From: Clostridia bacterium BRH_c25
GTDB taxonomy: Bacteria; Bacillota_A; Clostridia; Lutisporales; Lutisporaceae
Length of the DNA stretch: 17,940 nucleotides
NCBI GenBank assembly: GCA_001515955.1
Contig: LOES01000056.1
Coordinates: 1 to 17,940 of the forward strand
Reading direction: 5' to 3'
A program made the translations under genes and the position numbers. Every line of letters begins with the position of its first letter. Within the stretch, counting starts at the first letter, position 1. Shown here one piece after another: positions 7,729-14,760 of this stretch. The notes under the pieces are model-generated. The model was given only the letters and a program-made list of their open reading frames with translations, was not told where the DNA came from and searched no databases.

Positions 7729-8673
7729 ATGCAGCTCCGTGATATTGAATATGTTTTAAGCATAGCTGAAGCCGGAAGTTTTTCAAAAGCAGCCAAGCTG
7801 CTTTATATCAGTCAGCCGGCTCTCAGCAAGTCAATCCTGCGCCTTGAGGACGAACTCGGAGTAAAGCTGTTCATAAGGCACAATAATAAAACCTCTCTCA
7901 CAAGAGCAGGAGAGCTTTTTGTAGAGGACGCGCAAAAAGTTCTGATGTTGAGTGCACAGATCAAGAAAAAAATGGAGGATATCCAGCAGAATCATGATGG
8001 ACGCATTACCTTCGGCATTTCGCAATATAACGGACAGATTTACTTTTCAAAGATATTGCTGGAGTTTAAAAGGCTCTATTCTAATATTAAAATAAATGTT
8101 GTGGAAGATTTCTCTGCCAATCTGGAACGTGGACTCTTAACGGGCGACCTTGATTTCGCATTGTTTACCCTGCCGATTTCATCTGACGATCTTAAGTATG
8201 AGCACTTGTTTTTTGAAGAAATGCTGCTTGCCGTTCCGCCAGATCACCCTTTTAATACAACAGTCAAAACAGAACCAGGCCGGTTTGCAAGCGTAAGGCT
8301 TTCTGATTTTAAGAATGAAGGTTTTATTCTGATGAAGTCCAGGCACAGACTTCGCACCATTGAAGATTCCCTTTTCAAGCAGGCTGGCTTCGAGCCCAGT
8401 ATTGTTTTTGAAAGCAGGAGCAGCGACACGATCCAGTCATTTGTAACAGGGGGAATAGGATTGGGGTTTGTCTCGGCTGCCATGCAAAGAAATACGTCGG
8501 CCGAATGGCAATCAACCTACTATCATCTGACGGATGTGGATGCAAAAAGAGAGCATGTTATTGCATATAAAAAGAACGGTTATCTTTCACATGCCTCAAT
8601 AGCATTCATAAATCTGGCAAAAGAGCTGTGTGAGAAGCAGTTCAATTATCAGAGCGACCTTATTATCCGATAA
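7729..8673 (+). CDS. LysR-family transcriptional regulator
   Basis: A 314-residue regulator with the classic N-terminal winged helix-turn-helix: LRDIEYVLSIAEAGSFSKAAKLL, then YISQPALSKSILRLEDELGVKLF (about residues 3-48), followed by a linker helix and an effector domain of periplasmic-binding-protein fold. ATG 7729 is chosen because AAGGTG lies seven bases upstream and the protein then begins MQLRDIEY, as family members do; the frame is open back to 7690 with no better signal. It is divergent from the peptide-type transporter operon, which it probably controls in response to the imported compound or a product of it. The co-inducer cannot be inferred. Confidence 0.93.
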   Translation: MQLRDIEYVLSIAEAGSFSKAAKLLYISQPALSKSILRLEDELGVKLFIRHNNKTSLTRAGELFVEDAQKVLMLSAQIKKKMEDIQQNHDGRITFGISQYNGQIYFSKILLEFKRLYSNIKINVVEDFSANLERGLLTGDLDFALFTLPISSDDLKYEHLFFEEMLLAVPPDHPFNTTVKTEPGRFASVRLSDFKNEGFILMKSRHRLRTIEDSLFKQAGFEPSIVFESRSSDTIQSFVTGGIGLGFVSAAMQRNTSAEWQSTYYHLTDVDAKREHVIAYKKNGYLSHASIAFINLAKELCEKQFNYQSDLIIR

Positions 8674-8721
8674 GCTTGGTTTATATTTGTGTAGCTTTTT
8701 ATGGTATTGCTGCTGCAAAAT

Positions 8722-8753
8722 TATAGGTAACCCCTGGGAAGGAGTTACCTATA
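8722..8753. terminator. Possible bidirectional terminator hairpin between convergent genes
   Basis: Arms TATAGGTAAC and GTTACCTATA pair over 10 bases, with two further G-C pairs after one mismatch and the loop TGGGAA. It lies between the convergent lysR-type gene and the ATPase gene that ends the sugar operon. Neither side has a strong T-run: TATAATTTT follows on the minus strand only. Termination is therefore likely from position but not certain. The rest of 8674-8846 shows nothing else. Confidence 0.45.
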
Positions 8754-8846
8754 TGGAGTAAACATGCCATTTTAAAAGAATTATTTAGCCAGACAGAAAA
8801 CTCACTTTTTTAGGCCAATTTTTCGGAGCTTTCACTGGCACCTTAC

Positions 8847-9935
8847 TTATCTTATTCTCTTGCCGGTTTCCTTATCAAAGAACATTACTTTTAAAGGATC
8901 AGCCGACAAGGCTACGTTTTCTCCTTTTTCTAATTGCTTGTCATCCATTCTGAGCAGCTTCCAGATTGTATTGCATACTCTAAAACCGAGTATCGTATGA
9001 AAACCTTGGGGTTCAACAATTTCAATCCGGGCTTTTGCAAAGGGATGGTCGCCGTTCAGTTTGACATTCTCGGGGCGGATTGCCACTATTATTTTTTTTC
9101 CGATGTAATTCCCCTTTATTGTATCCTTGGATGGCCCATCTAGTTTAAGCCTGAATTCATCGGCTATTGCATACAGATTTTCATCCTCGCAAATAACCTC
9201 AGCTTCCTGGAAATTGGCAGGAGGAGTACCCATAAAATTAGCGACAAATAACGATTCGCAGTCGTGGTAAACATCCGTGACATCTCCGATCTGTTCAATG
9301 TTCCCTTTATTCATAACCACAATTCTATCTGCCAGCGCCATGGCTTCTGCCTGGTCATGTGTGACAAATATTGTTGTAGAATTATGTTCCAGATGTATTT
9401 GCTTCAGAAAGGTTCTGACCGATACCCTTAACTTGGCATCCAGATTGGACAGCGGCTCATCCATAAGGAACAGCTTTGACTGAATGGCTATAGCCCTTGC
9501 TACGGCAACGCGCTGCTTCTGTCCTCCCGACAGCTGCCCCGGATATCTGTTCAGATTTCCTTCTATTTCACATATTCCGGCAACTCTGTCGACAGTATCT
9601 TTTATTTCCTTCCTGGAATATTTTCTTAATTTCAAAGGGTATGCGATATTCTCATAAACCGTCATATGAGGCCATACCGCATATGACTGAAAAATCATGG
9701 ATACATTCCTGTCTTTCGGCTGCAAATCATTAATTTTCTTATTATCAAGAATAATTTCGCCTTCTGTTACCTTTTCGAGACCGGCAATCATCCTGAGGGT
9801 GGTTGTTTTCCCACAGCCTGACGGTCCCAGGAGTACCACAAATTCTCCTTTGTCAATTTTGAGATCAATTCCTTTTAGCGCAGTAAATCCGTTCGGATAA
9901 GTTTTCTTAAGCTTTTCCAGCTCCAAATATGCCAT
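8847..9935 (-). CDS. Carbohydrate ABC transporter ATPase, MsmX/UgpC/MalK family
   Basis: A 362-residue ATPase that energises family 1 carbohydrate importers. Walker A is GPSGCGKTT (37-45), the Q-loop is IFQSYAVWPHMTV, the signature is LSGGQKQR (135-142), Walker B is LFLMDEP (155-161) and the H-loop is FVTHDQAEAM. The C-terminal third is the MalK-type regulatory/TOBE region with AIRPENVKLN. ATG 9935 is chosen because a GGGGGGGAGA ribosome-binding site precedes it and the protein then starts MAYLELEKLKKTYPNG; the open frame continues to 10112 but overlaps the permease gene. It begins 13 bases after the permease stop and closes the operon. Many Firmicute sugar operons lack their own ATPase and share one MsmX; here it is encoded locally, as ycjV is in E. 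coli. Confidence 0.93.
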   Translation of the reverse strand: MAYLELEKLKKTYPNGFTALKGIDLKIDKGEFVVLLGPSGCGKTTTLRMIAGLEKVTEGEIILDNKKINDLQPKDRNVSMIFQSYAVWPHMTVYENIAYPLKLRKYSRKEIKDTVDRVAGICEIEGNLNRYPGQLSGGQKQRVAVARAIAIQSKLFLMDEPLSNLDAKLRVSVRTFLKQIHLEHNSTTIFVTHDQAEAMALADRIVVMNKGNIEQIGDVTDVYHDCESLFVANFMGTPPANFQEAEVICEDENLYAIADEFRLKLDGPSKDTIKGNYIGKKIIVAIRPENVKLNGDHPFAKARIEIVEPQGFHTILGFRVCNTIWKLLRMDDKQLEKGENVALSADPLKVMFFDKETGKRIR

Positions 9936-9948
9936 TATTCTCCCCCCC

Positions 9949-10998
9949 TTATATTTGGACATTGCCCCATAACTGATTGATATAGTTTTTGATAATAAAA
10001 GTGAATACCAAAGACGGAATAAGAAGTATAATTGCTCCGGCGGCAGGGATATTGGATATACTTGAAGACCCGACCGTTCTGTAAACAACAAGGGCAAGGG
10101 TTGGATTCTCATTTGTCATTATCAGGGCAACAATCGAATCATTCCATGCTGCCAGGAAAGCATATAATGATGATGCCACCAATGCGGGAAAAGCCAATGG
10201 AACCGTTATTCTCTGAAAGGTTTTTATTCTGCCGGCTCCAAAAACCATGGATGCCTCTTCGAGCTCAACGTTGATACCTTTGAAGATCGAGCTTGTAATC
10301 CAGGCGGTAAGTGCTATATTGGGAACGGAATAAACCAATGCCAGAGAAAAAGGCGTATCATAGACATTCATTTTCATTATGTATATAACCATGGGTAATG
10401 ATATTGCAACAACAGGAAACATTCTTACTACAAGCAGAGAAAGGTTAAGGGTCTCCTTGAACCTGAAATTCATCCTTGCAAGGGTGTATCCTGCAGTACC
10501 CCCGAGCAAGAGGGATATGACAATTGTCCATGCGGCGGCTTGCAGTGAATTCACCAGCGCGGCAATGCTTCCGTCAGCCAGAATAAAAAATATCTTATAA
10601 TTTCTGAAAATATCTTTTTTTAATTTCAGGTCGATTTCATTTGAAGTTTTCGCTTCCGACATGAGGTTCCGGATATGCTCTTCCTCCATGTTTACATTAA
10701 GCTGGTTCAGCAAATAGGTACGAAAGCTTTTTGAATCGCTGTCCGTTTTAACCGATTCATAAATACCATTCTTTTCGATATGGAGGGAAAAATTGTCGTC
10801 TGAAGCATTATAGATAAATTTGGCATTATAGGACAAGGACGGAAATATCCTGGCCGGAAACTGATATGCTTCATAGTTGGAGGCAAATGAAATACTTACG
10901 AAATATGCTACCGGGATTATCACAGCCAAAGCAATTGTAACGGCTATAAGTGTGAAAACTGTTCTGCGAATTGTATTTTTGATAAATACAGCAGGCAT
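9949..10998 (-). CDS. Carbohydrate ABC transporter permease, MalG-type, with enlarged extracellular loop
   Basis: A 349-residue membrane subunit. The coupling loop EASMVFGAGRIKTFQRITVP (249-268) and the C-terminal half are standard for MalG/YcjP-type permeases. The family is usually about 270-300 residues; the excess lies between the first span (about 13-35) and the second (about 152-172), where a hydrophilic loop of roughly 110 residues replaces the usual 40-50. This loop is charged and predicted outside the membrane. The start ATG 10998 overlaps the upstream stop as TAATG, indicating coupled translation, with GGAGGTGAG upstream. It should pair with the permease at 10998-11888. Confidence 0.92.
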   Translation of the reverse strand: MPAVFIKNTIRRTVFTLIAVTIALAVIIPVAYFVSISFASNYEAYQFPARIFPSLSYNAKFIYNASDDNFSLHIEKNGIYESVKTDSDSKSFRTYLLNQLNVNMEEEHIRNLMSEAKTSNEIDLKLKKDIFRNYKIFFILADGSIAALVNSLQAAAWTIVISLLLGGTAGYTLARMNFRFKETLNLSLLVVRMFPVVAISLPMVIYIMKMNVYDTPFSLALVYSVPNIALTAWITSSIFKGINVELEEASMVFGAGRIKTFQRITVPLAFPALVASSLYAFLAAWNDSIVALIMTNENPTLALVVYRTVGSSSISNIPAAGAIILLIPSLVFTFIIKNYINQLWGNVQI

Positions 10999-11888
10999 TA
11001 TCTCACCTCCTGATTTTTCGACCTATTACTGATCCGGATATAAAAATATGCTGCTGTCATTACAATAACCACTACTATGACGGACAGGGCATAGGCATCC
11101 TTCTTTGCAAATTCTGCAAAGGTAATAACATCGATATTATATGCGATTCTTTCAACAAGAAAGGGAACGGTATTGTAGCCGTAAATCATTACTGCTATCA
11201 GCCAGACCTGAATTGCCGAGATAAGCCTCAAAATCATGGCGGTGACAATGGTTGGCCTGATTATGGGCAGTACAATATCCTTTATTGTCTGAAAGCGTTT
11301 GGCTCCAAATACCCAGCCTGCTTCTTCAAATTCCTTATTCAGATTCTGAAGCCCAGCCAGTATTATTATTACAATCGACGGCAATACGGTCCATGTATCA
11401 ACCAGGGTTAGAAAAAACACTGCATTTAAGCCTTTAAAAGACATCCAATCAATTAGATTTGAGGCATCTACAAGATGAAGCTTGAACAATAATGAATTCA
11501 TCCATCCCAATCTATAAAAACCGCTTTTCCACAATATACCGACTGCTGCGGGAGGAAAGGCCATTGGGATCAGTGTAATAAAAAGCAGGATGTTTGAAAA
11601 CTTGAATTTTTTATTGAGAAATAATGCAATTCCTATTGAAAGGAAAAATTGTATTACCATCGAACCTGCTGTAAATACCAGCGTATTGATAAATGCATTC
11701 CGTATATCGGACTGCATCAATAGTCTCGAATAATTTGCGATCGAAAAGCCTCCCGATGCATCTGCAAATGCTTCCAGTACAGCGCTGTATACCGGTCTTA
11801 GCCAAAATACAGCATAAAAAATTATCACAGGGAATAGTAAAAAATATGCAGACCGATTTTCCATGTTCAGGTTTTTTCTGTTCAGCAT
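10998..11888 (-). CDS. Carbohydrate ABC transporter permease, MalF/UgpA-type
   Basis: A 296-residue membrane subunit of normal length with about six spans, beginning SAYFLLFPVIIFYAVFWLRPVY. The coupling loop is EEAGWVFGAKRFQTIKDIVLP (188-208), which contacts the ATPase. GGTGAG precedes ATG 11888, and the gene overlaps the next permease by one base. A strong 19-bp stem-loop lies between it and the upstream binding-protein gene. It should form the heterodimeric channel with the MalG-type subunit. Confidence 0.93.
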   Translation of the reverse strand: MLNRKNLNMENRSAYFLLFPVIIFYAVFWLRPVYSAVLEAFADASGGFSIANYSRLLMQSDIRNAFINTLVFTAGSMVIQFFLSIGIALFLNKKFKFSNILLFITLIPMAFPPAAVGILWKSGFYRLGWMNSLLFKLHLVDASNLIDWMSFKGLNAVFFLTLVDTWTVLPSIVIIILAGLQNLNKEFEEAGWVFGAKRFQTIKDIVLPIIRPTIVTAMILRLISAIQVWLIAVMIYGYNTVPFLVERIAYNIDVITFAEFAKKDAYALSVIVVVIVMTAAYFYIRISNRSKNQEVR

Positions 11889-11904
11889 AAGCTCACCAGC
11901 CTTT

Positions 11905-11946
11905 ATAATACTTGGCTTAATGTTGAAACATTAAGCCAAGTATTAT
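11905..11946. repeat. Perfect 19-bp stem-loop between binding-protein and permease genes
   Basis: The arms at 11905-11923 and 11928-11946 are exact reverse complements with a four-base loop. In the minus-strand transcript the hairpin starts 19 bases after the binding-protein stop and ends 16 bases before the permease start; no T-run follows. It matches the position of the hairpin at 5776-5803 in the other operon. Likely functions are 3' protection of the binding-protein mRNA or partial termination; folding near the permease ribosome-binding site could also lower its translation. Confidence 0.8.
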
Positions 11947-11965
11947 GTATATTGTTAAAATATGA

Positions 11966-13276
11966 CTATTTCTTGGCTTTAAGCAGCTCTGCCTGCTTTG
12001 CCTCCAAATATTCCTGATTGATTTTTTTACCTGAAAGTATATCGTTAAAAGTATCCTCATATAACTTTTTCACTTGTCCCCAGTCATTATATTCACTGGA
12101 ACGAACCCTTTCAATTCTTGTGTCCCCCGAAAGAGTTTCAAGACCCATTTTCATGATAACATCTGCAGGACTTGAGCCAAGCTTGTTGATTACTTCCTGT
12201 TTCGAAGGTACCCATGGACCTGTATTGTTCATTACATCATAAAGTATATCATCCCTAAGAAGGAATTCAACGAATTTTTCAGCAGCTTCCTGATTGGGAG
12301 AACCTGCAACAATGCCTATTCCGTGGCCACCGGCAATTGTTCCTCTGCTTCCGTCCTTTCCTTTCGGAACAGGAGCGACGACAAATTTATCCGGAGCCTG
12401 GCTGTATGAAGTATTTGCATAAGCCTGGTGGAATATTGTTATCCATGCTTCTTCGGATGCAAGTGGAACCGTCGGGAAATCAATGGTAGGTGATGAGGGC
12501 AGTATGGAATCCTTCATGCTTATTATAACATCAAAAGCTTCCTTTGCTTCCGGGGTATTGAATACCGGCACATATTCCGCGCCATATGCCAACTGTATCG
12601 CATTGAATTCATAAGTTGTAAATTTGCCGGCCAGTGCCGGGAAAACATATCTGGCTGTGCCTGTCTTTGCCTTTATATTATTACACCACTCAGCAAGCTG
12701 CACCCATGTAAGGTCATTTACCTCATATCCTAATTCTTCGAGGTACGGAAGAGCTTTTTTATTGGCTATCAACAAATAAACGTCTGCCTGAAGGGGGATA
12801 TAATAACGCTTGCCGTCAACAACAAAATTGTCGTCGAACTGGGTAATGAATGTACCGCTTGGTTGCTGGTCATAGGCTTTGACCGCCCCATACTGTTTTA
12901 CTGTATCAACAGCTGCCGAATCATGTGCTATTAAAAGGTCTGTCGTCCATTTCCCGGTATTTTTTTGTGCCTCCAAGGTCTTGTAAAGCTCAGAAGCATT
13001 TGCGACTACTTGAAGCTCTACATCAATCCCTGTTTCCTCTTTGAATTTCGGAAGTATATTCTCTTTCACGTACTGTTGCTGCAGAGGGTCGTAAAACATC
13101 TGCGACACTACCTTGAGTGTCTTCGTTTCTGCTTTTTCGCCGGTATTCGGTGCACTTGCAGTTTCTCCTGCATTTGGGGTACTGGCAGGAACATCTGAAT
13201 TATTGCCGCTACAGCCCGATAATAAGGTTACAAGCACTAAGGCAGCAGCAATTAATAGTGGCATGACCTTTTTCAT
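11966..13276 (-). CDS. Family 1 extracellular solute-binding lipoprotein (carbohydrate-type)
   Basis: A 436-residue lipoprotein. MKKVMPLLIAAALVLVTLLSGC is a lipoprotein signal with Cys22 for lipidation, followed by a Ser/Asn/Pro/Ala-rich linker. The mature part starts KTLKVVSQMFYDPLQQQYV and shows the family layout: KFKEETGIDVELQVVANASELYKTLEAQ near the N-terminus, DLLIAHDSAAV, and a C-terminal VEFLLRDDILYDVMNNTGPWVPSK. AGGAGG stands nine bases before ATG 13276. It precedes the MalF- and MalG-type permeases, so it delivers a sugar or glucoside to that importer. By gene order it corresponds to YcjN of the E. coli ycj cluster; the ligand itself is not readable. Confidence 0.93.
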   Translation of the reverse strand: MKKVMPLLIAAALVLVTLLSGCSGNNSDVPASTPNAGETASAPNTGEKAETKTLKVVSQMFYDPLQQQYVKENILPKFKEETGIDVELQVVANASELYKTLEAQKNTGKWTTDLLIAHDSAAVDTVKQYGAVKAYDQQPSGTFITQFDDNFVVDGKRYYIPLQADVYLLIANKKALPYLEELGYEVNDLTWVQLAEWCNNIKAKTGTARYVFPALAGKFTTYEFNAIQLAYGAEYVPVFNTPEAKEAFDVIISMKDSILPSSPTIDFPTVPLASEEAWITIFHQAYANTSYSQAPDKFVVAPVPKGKDGSRGTIAGGHGIGIVAGSPNQEAAEKFVEFLLRDDILYDVMNNTGPWVPSKQEVINKLGSSPADVIMKMGLETLSGDTRIERVRSSEYNDWGQVKKLYEDTFNDILSGKKINQEYLEAKQAELLKAKK

Positions 13277-13306
13277 AAAACAATCCTCCTATTTATTTAT
13301 TAAAAC

Positions 13307-13465
13307 CTATAACAGGTCTTTTAACAACAAATATAATGCGGATGTCCAGGTGTATGATGAATCATCATTTCCCTCCCCCGTAAGGGCATCGTAGTTTTCG
13401 TACATTGCATCCGGATAATGATTTGATATATATTTTCCATGGGAAGCATTCAATCTCACTCTCAA
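13307..13465 (-). pseudogene. C-terminal remnant of a glycoside hydrolase, GH63/GH37-like
   Basis: Between the oxidoreductase and binding-protein genes, one minus-strand frame is open for 52 codons to TAG 13307-13309. It contains HYPDAMYENYDALTGEG followed by SYTWTSALYLLL. This YEnYd-TGeG...-W(T/S)-alL pattern is what I recognise as the C-terminal end of (alpha/alpha)6-barrel glycosidases such as GH63 glucosylglycerate/mannosylglycerate hydrolases and trehalase-like enzymes. A TGA stop at 13466-13468 closes the frame upstream, no ribosome-binding site precedes the only ATG (13403-13405), and about 400 residues or more of catalytic domain are missing. It is therefore read as a decayed gene once located in the operon. 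The exact GH family is inferred from a short tail; a chance similarity is possible but unlikely. Confidence 0.6.
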
Positions 13466-13479
13466 TCATCAAGGTCTCT

Positions 13480-14706
13480 TCACATTTCATCCATATCTAC
13501 AGTTCGTTTCGTTATTCTGGATTTTTCCGCAGCGAGGGCCATCAAATGGCTTTCAAGGGATAGTTCCACAGTTGTCAGACACTCTCTGTTCTTATCCTTC
13601 ATGCAGTCGACAAACTCCTTAAAAAGCATTAAATCGCCTCCCCCGTGTCCGCTTTCTACAACCGGCGGCACAATAATATCCTTTTTACTTCCGAATACTG
13701 ATATCTCGATTTGGTTTGAGAGCATATCTCCCCTTATTTCCCCATGGGTTCCCATAATCTTGATTGTCCGGCTGATATTGGCCGTAAATGCGGATAAACT
13801 GAATACCGCACTGATTCCGTTTGCGAACTCAATAGCTGAGGACATATGGTCAATCGTGTCATTATCGCAATAGTAGGCGCATCTCCCATAGGGTCCTTCT
13901 TTCAGCTTAAGTTCAAGCTCTTCCCGGGTCTTCAACGGTGCCACCACATTCCCGGGCCATACTTCCGGATCCAGATATATCTTGTAGGCTGAATACGGAC
14001 AGCTGTTGATTTCTTTGCAATCCTTACACATAGGGGCTGCGTAATCCGGGGCATTCTCCCTGTTAAAATACGCAACTCCTCCGAATGCCGAGACGCTTTT
14101 ACAGCTGCTGCCTGCAAGCCACAATAAAATGTCCATGTCATGACAGCTTTTTGCAAGCACAAGAGGACTTGATTCTGATACTTTTCTCCAATTACCCCTT
14201 ACATAGCTGTGAACAAAATGATAGTAACCTATATTCTCATTATGCTGTATGTTTACAATCCTGCCTATGCTTTTTCCGTCAACCAGCTTCTTTAGCTCCT
14301 GAAAGAAAGGAGCGTACCGCAAAACATGGCATACCATGAACAACCTGTCGGGGTATTTCTTTGAAAGTCCCGCCAATTCTCTGATTTCAGCAGCATCCAC
14401 AGCTACAGGCTTTTCCAAAAGCACGTCATAGCCTTTCAAAATTGCGAGCTTAGCCGGCTCATAATGTCTTTGATCATGATTGGCGATAATCACCGCATCT
14501 GCAAGTTTATCCTTTTCAAAAAAATCATGATAATTCTTAAAACACAATTCATCTTGTACTGAATGCTGTCTTGCGCACTCTTTCCTTTTTAAATCCAAAG
14601 GTTCAACAATCGATACCACCTTAACATCATCCCTGTAATTGAGGGCCAGCTTTCCATAAACCTCCATCCCTCTGTTTCCGGCGCCTATTATTGCGAGTCT
14701 TATCAT
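13480..14706 (-). CDS. Gfo/Idh/MocA-family NAD(P)-dependent oxidoreductase
   Basis: A 408-residue enzyme. The N-terminal Rossmann fold starts directly at MIRLAIIGAGNRG (GxGxxG, residues 8-13), and EKP (98-100) is the conserved lysine motif of the family. KSCHDMDIL (186-194) supplies the likely catalytic His/Asp pair. A cysteine cluster, CKDCKEINSCPY (227-238), lies in the C-terminal domain. Members oxidise sugar or glucoside hydroxyls with a nicotinamide cofactor; in the E. coli ycj cluster the homologous position is held by YcjS, a glucoside 3-dehydrogenase. ATG 14706, preceded by AGGTGA, is preferred over an in-frame TTG at 14754, because the Rossmann strand then begins at residue 2. The exact reaction is not determined by sequence. 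Confidence 0.88.
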   Translation of the reverse strand: MIRLAIIGAGNRGMEVYGKLALNYRDDVKVVSIVEPLDLKRKECARQHSVQDELCFKNYHDFFEKDKLADAVIIANHDQRHYEPAKLAILKGYDVLLEKPVAVDAAEIRELAGLSKKYPDRLFMVCHVLRYAPFFQELKKLVDGKSIGRIVNIQHNENIGYYHFVHSYVRGNWRKVSESSPLVLAKSCHDMDILLWLAGSSCKSVSAFGGVAYFNRENAPDYAAPMCKDCKEINSCPYSAYKIYLDPEVWPGNVVAPLKTREELELKLKEGPYGRCAYYCDNDTIDHMSSAIEFANGISAVFSLSAFTANISRTIKIMGTHGEIRGDMLSNQIEISVFGSKKDIIVPPVVESGHGGGDLMLFKEFVDCMKDKNRECLTTVELSLESHLMALAAEKSRITKRTVDMDEM

Positions 14707-14760
14707 ATTTTTCTTTTCACCTGCCTGTAATATAAAGTTAGACTCCAAAAGCAAATAGCA

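Noticed and set aside
9936..10112. N-terminal extension of the sugar ATPase frame into the permease gene
   Set aside because: The conserved ATPase domain begins at 9935 with a strong ribosome-binding site; the extra residues are a shadow of the permease 3' end.
13365..13490. 41-codon frame overlapping the oxidoreductase stop, considered as a separate small gene
   Set aside because: It has no ribosome-binding site and no recognisable domain. It is mentioned only as a possible N-terminal stub of the lost glycosidase.
13439..13873. 144-codon open frame on the plus strand
   Set aside because: It is antisense to the oxidoreductase gene, serine-rich and without start signals.
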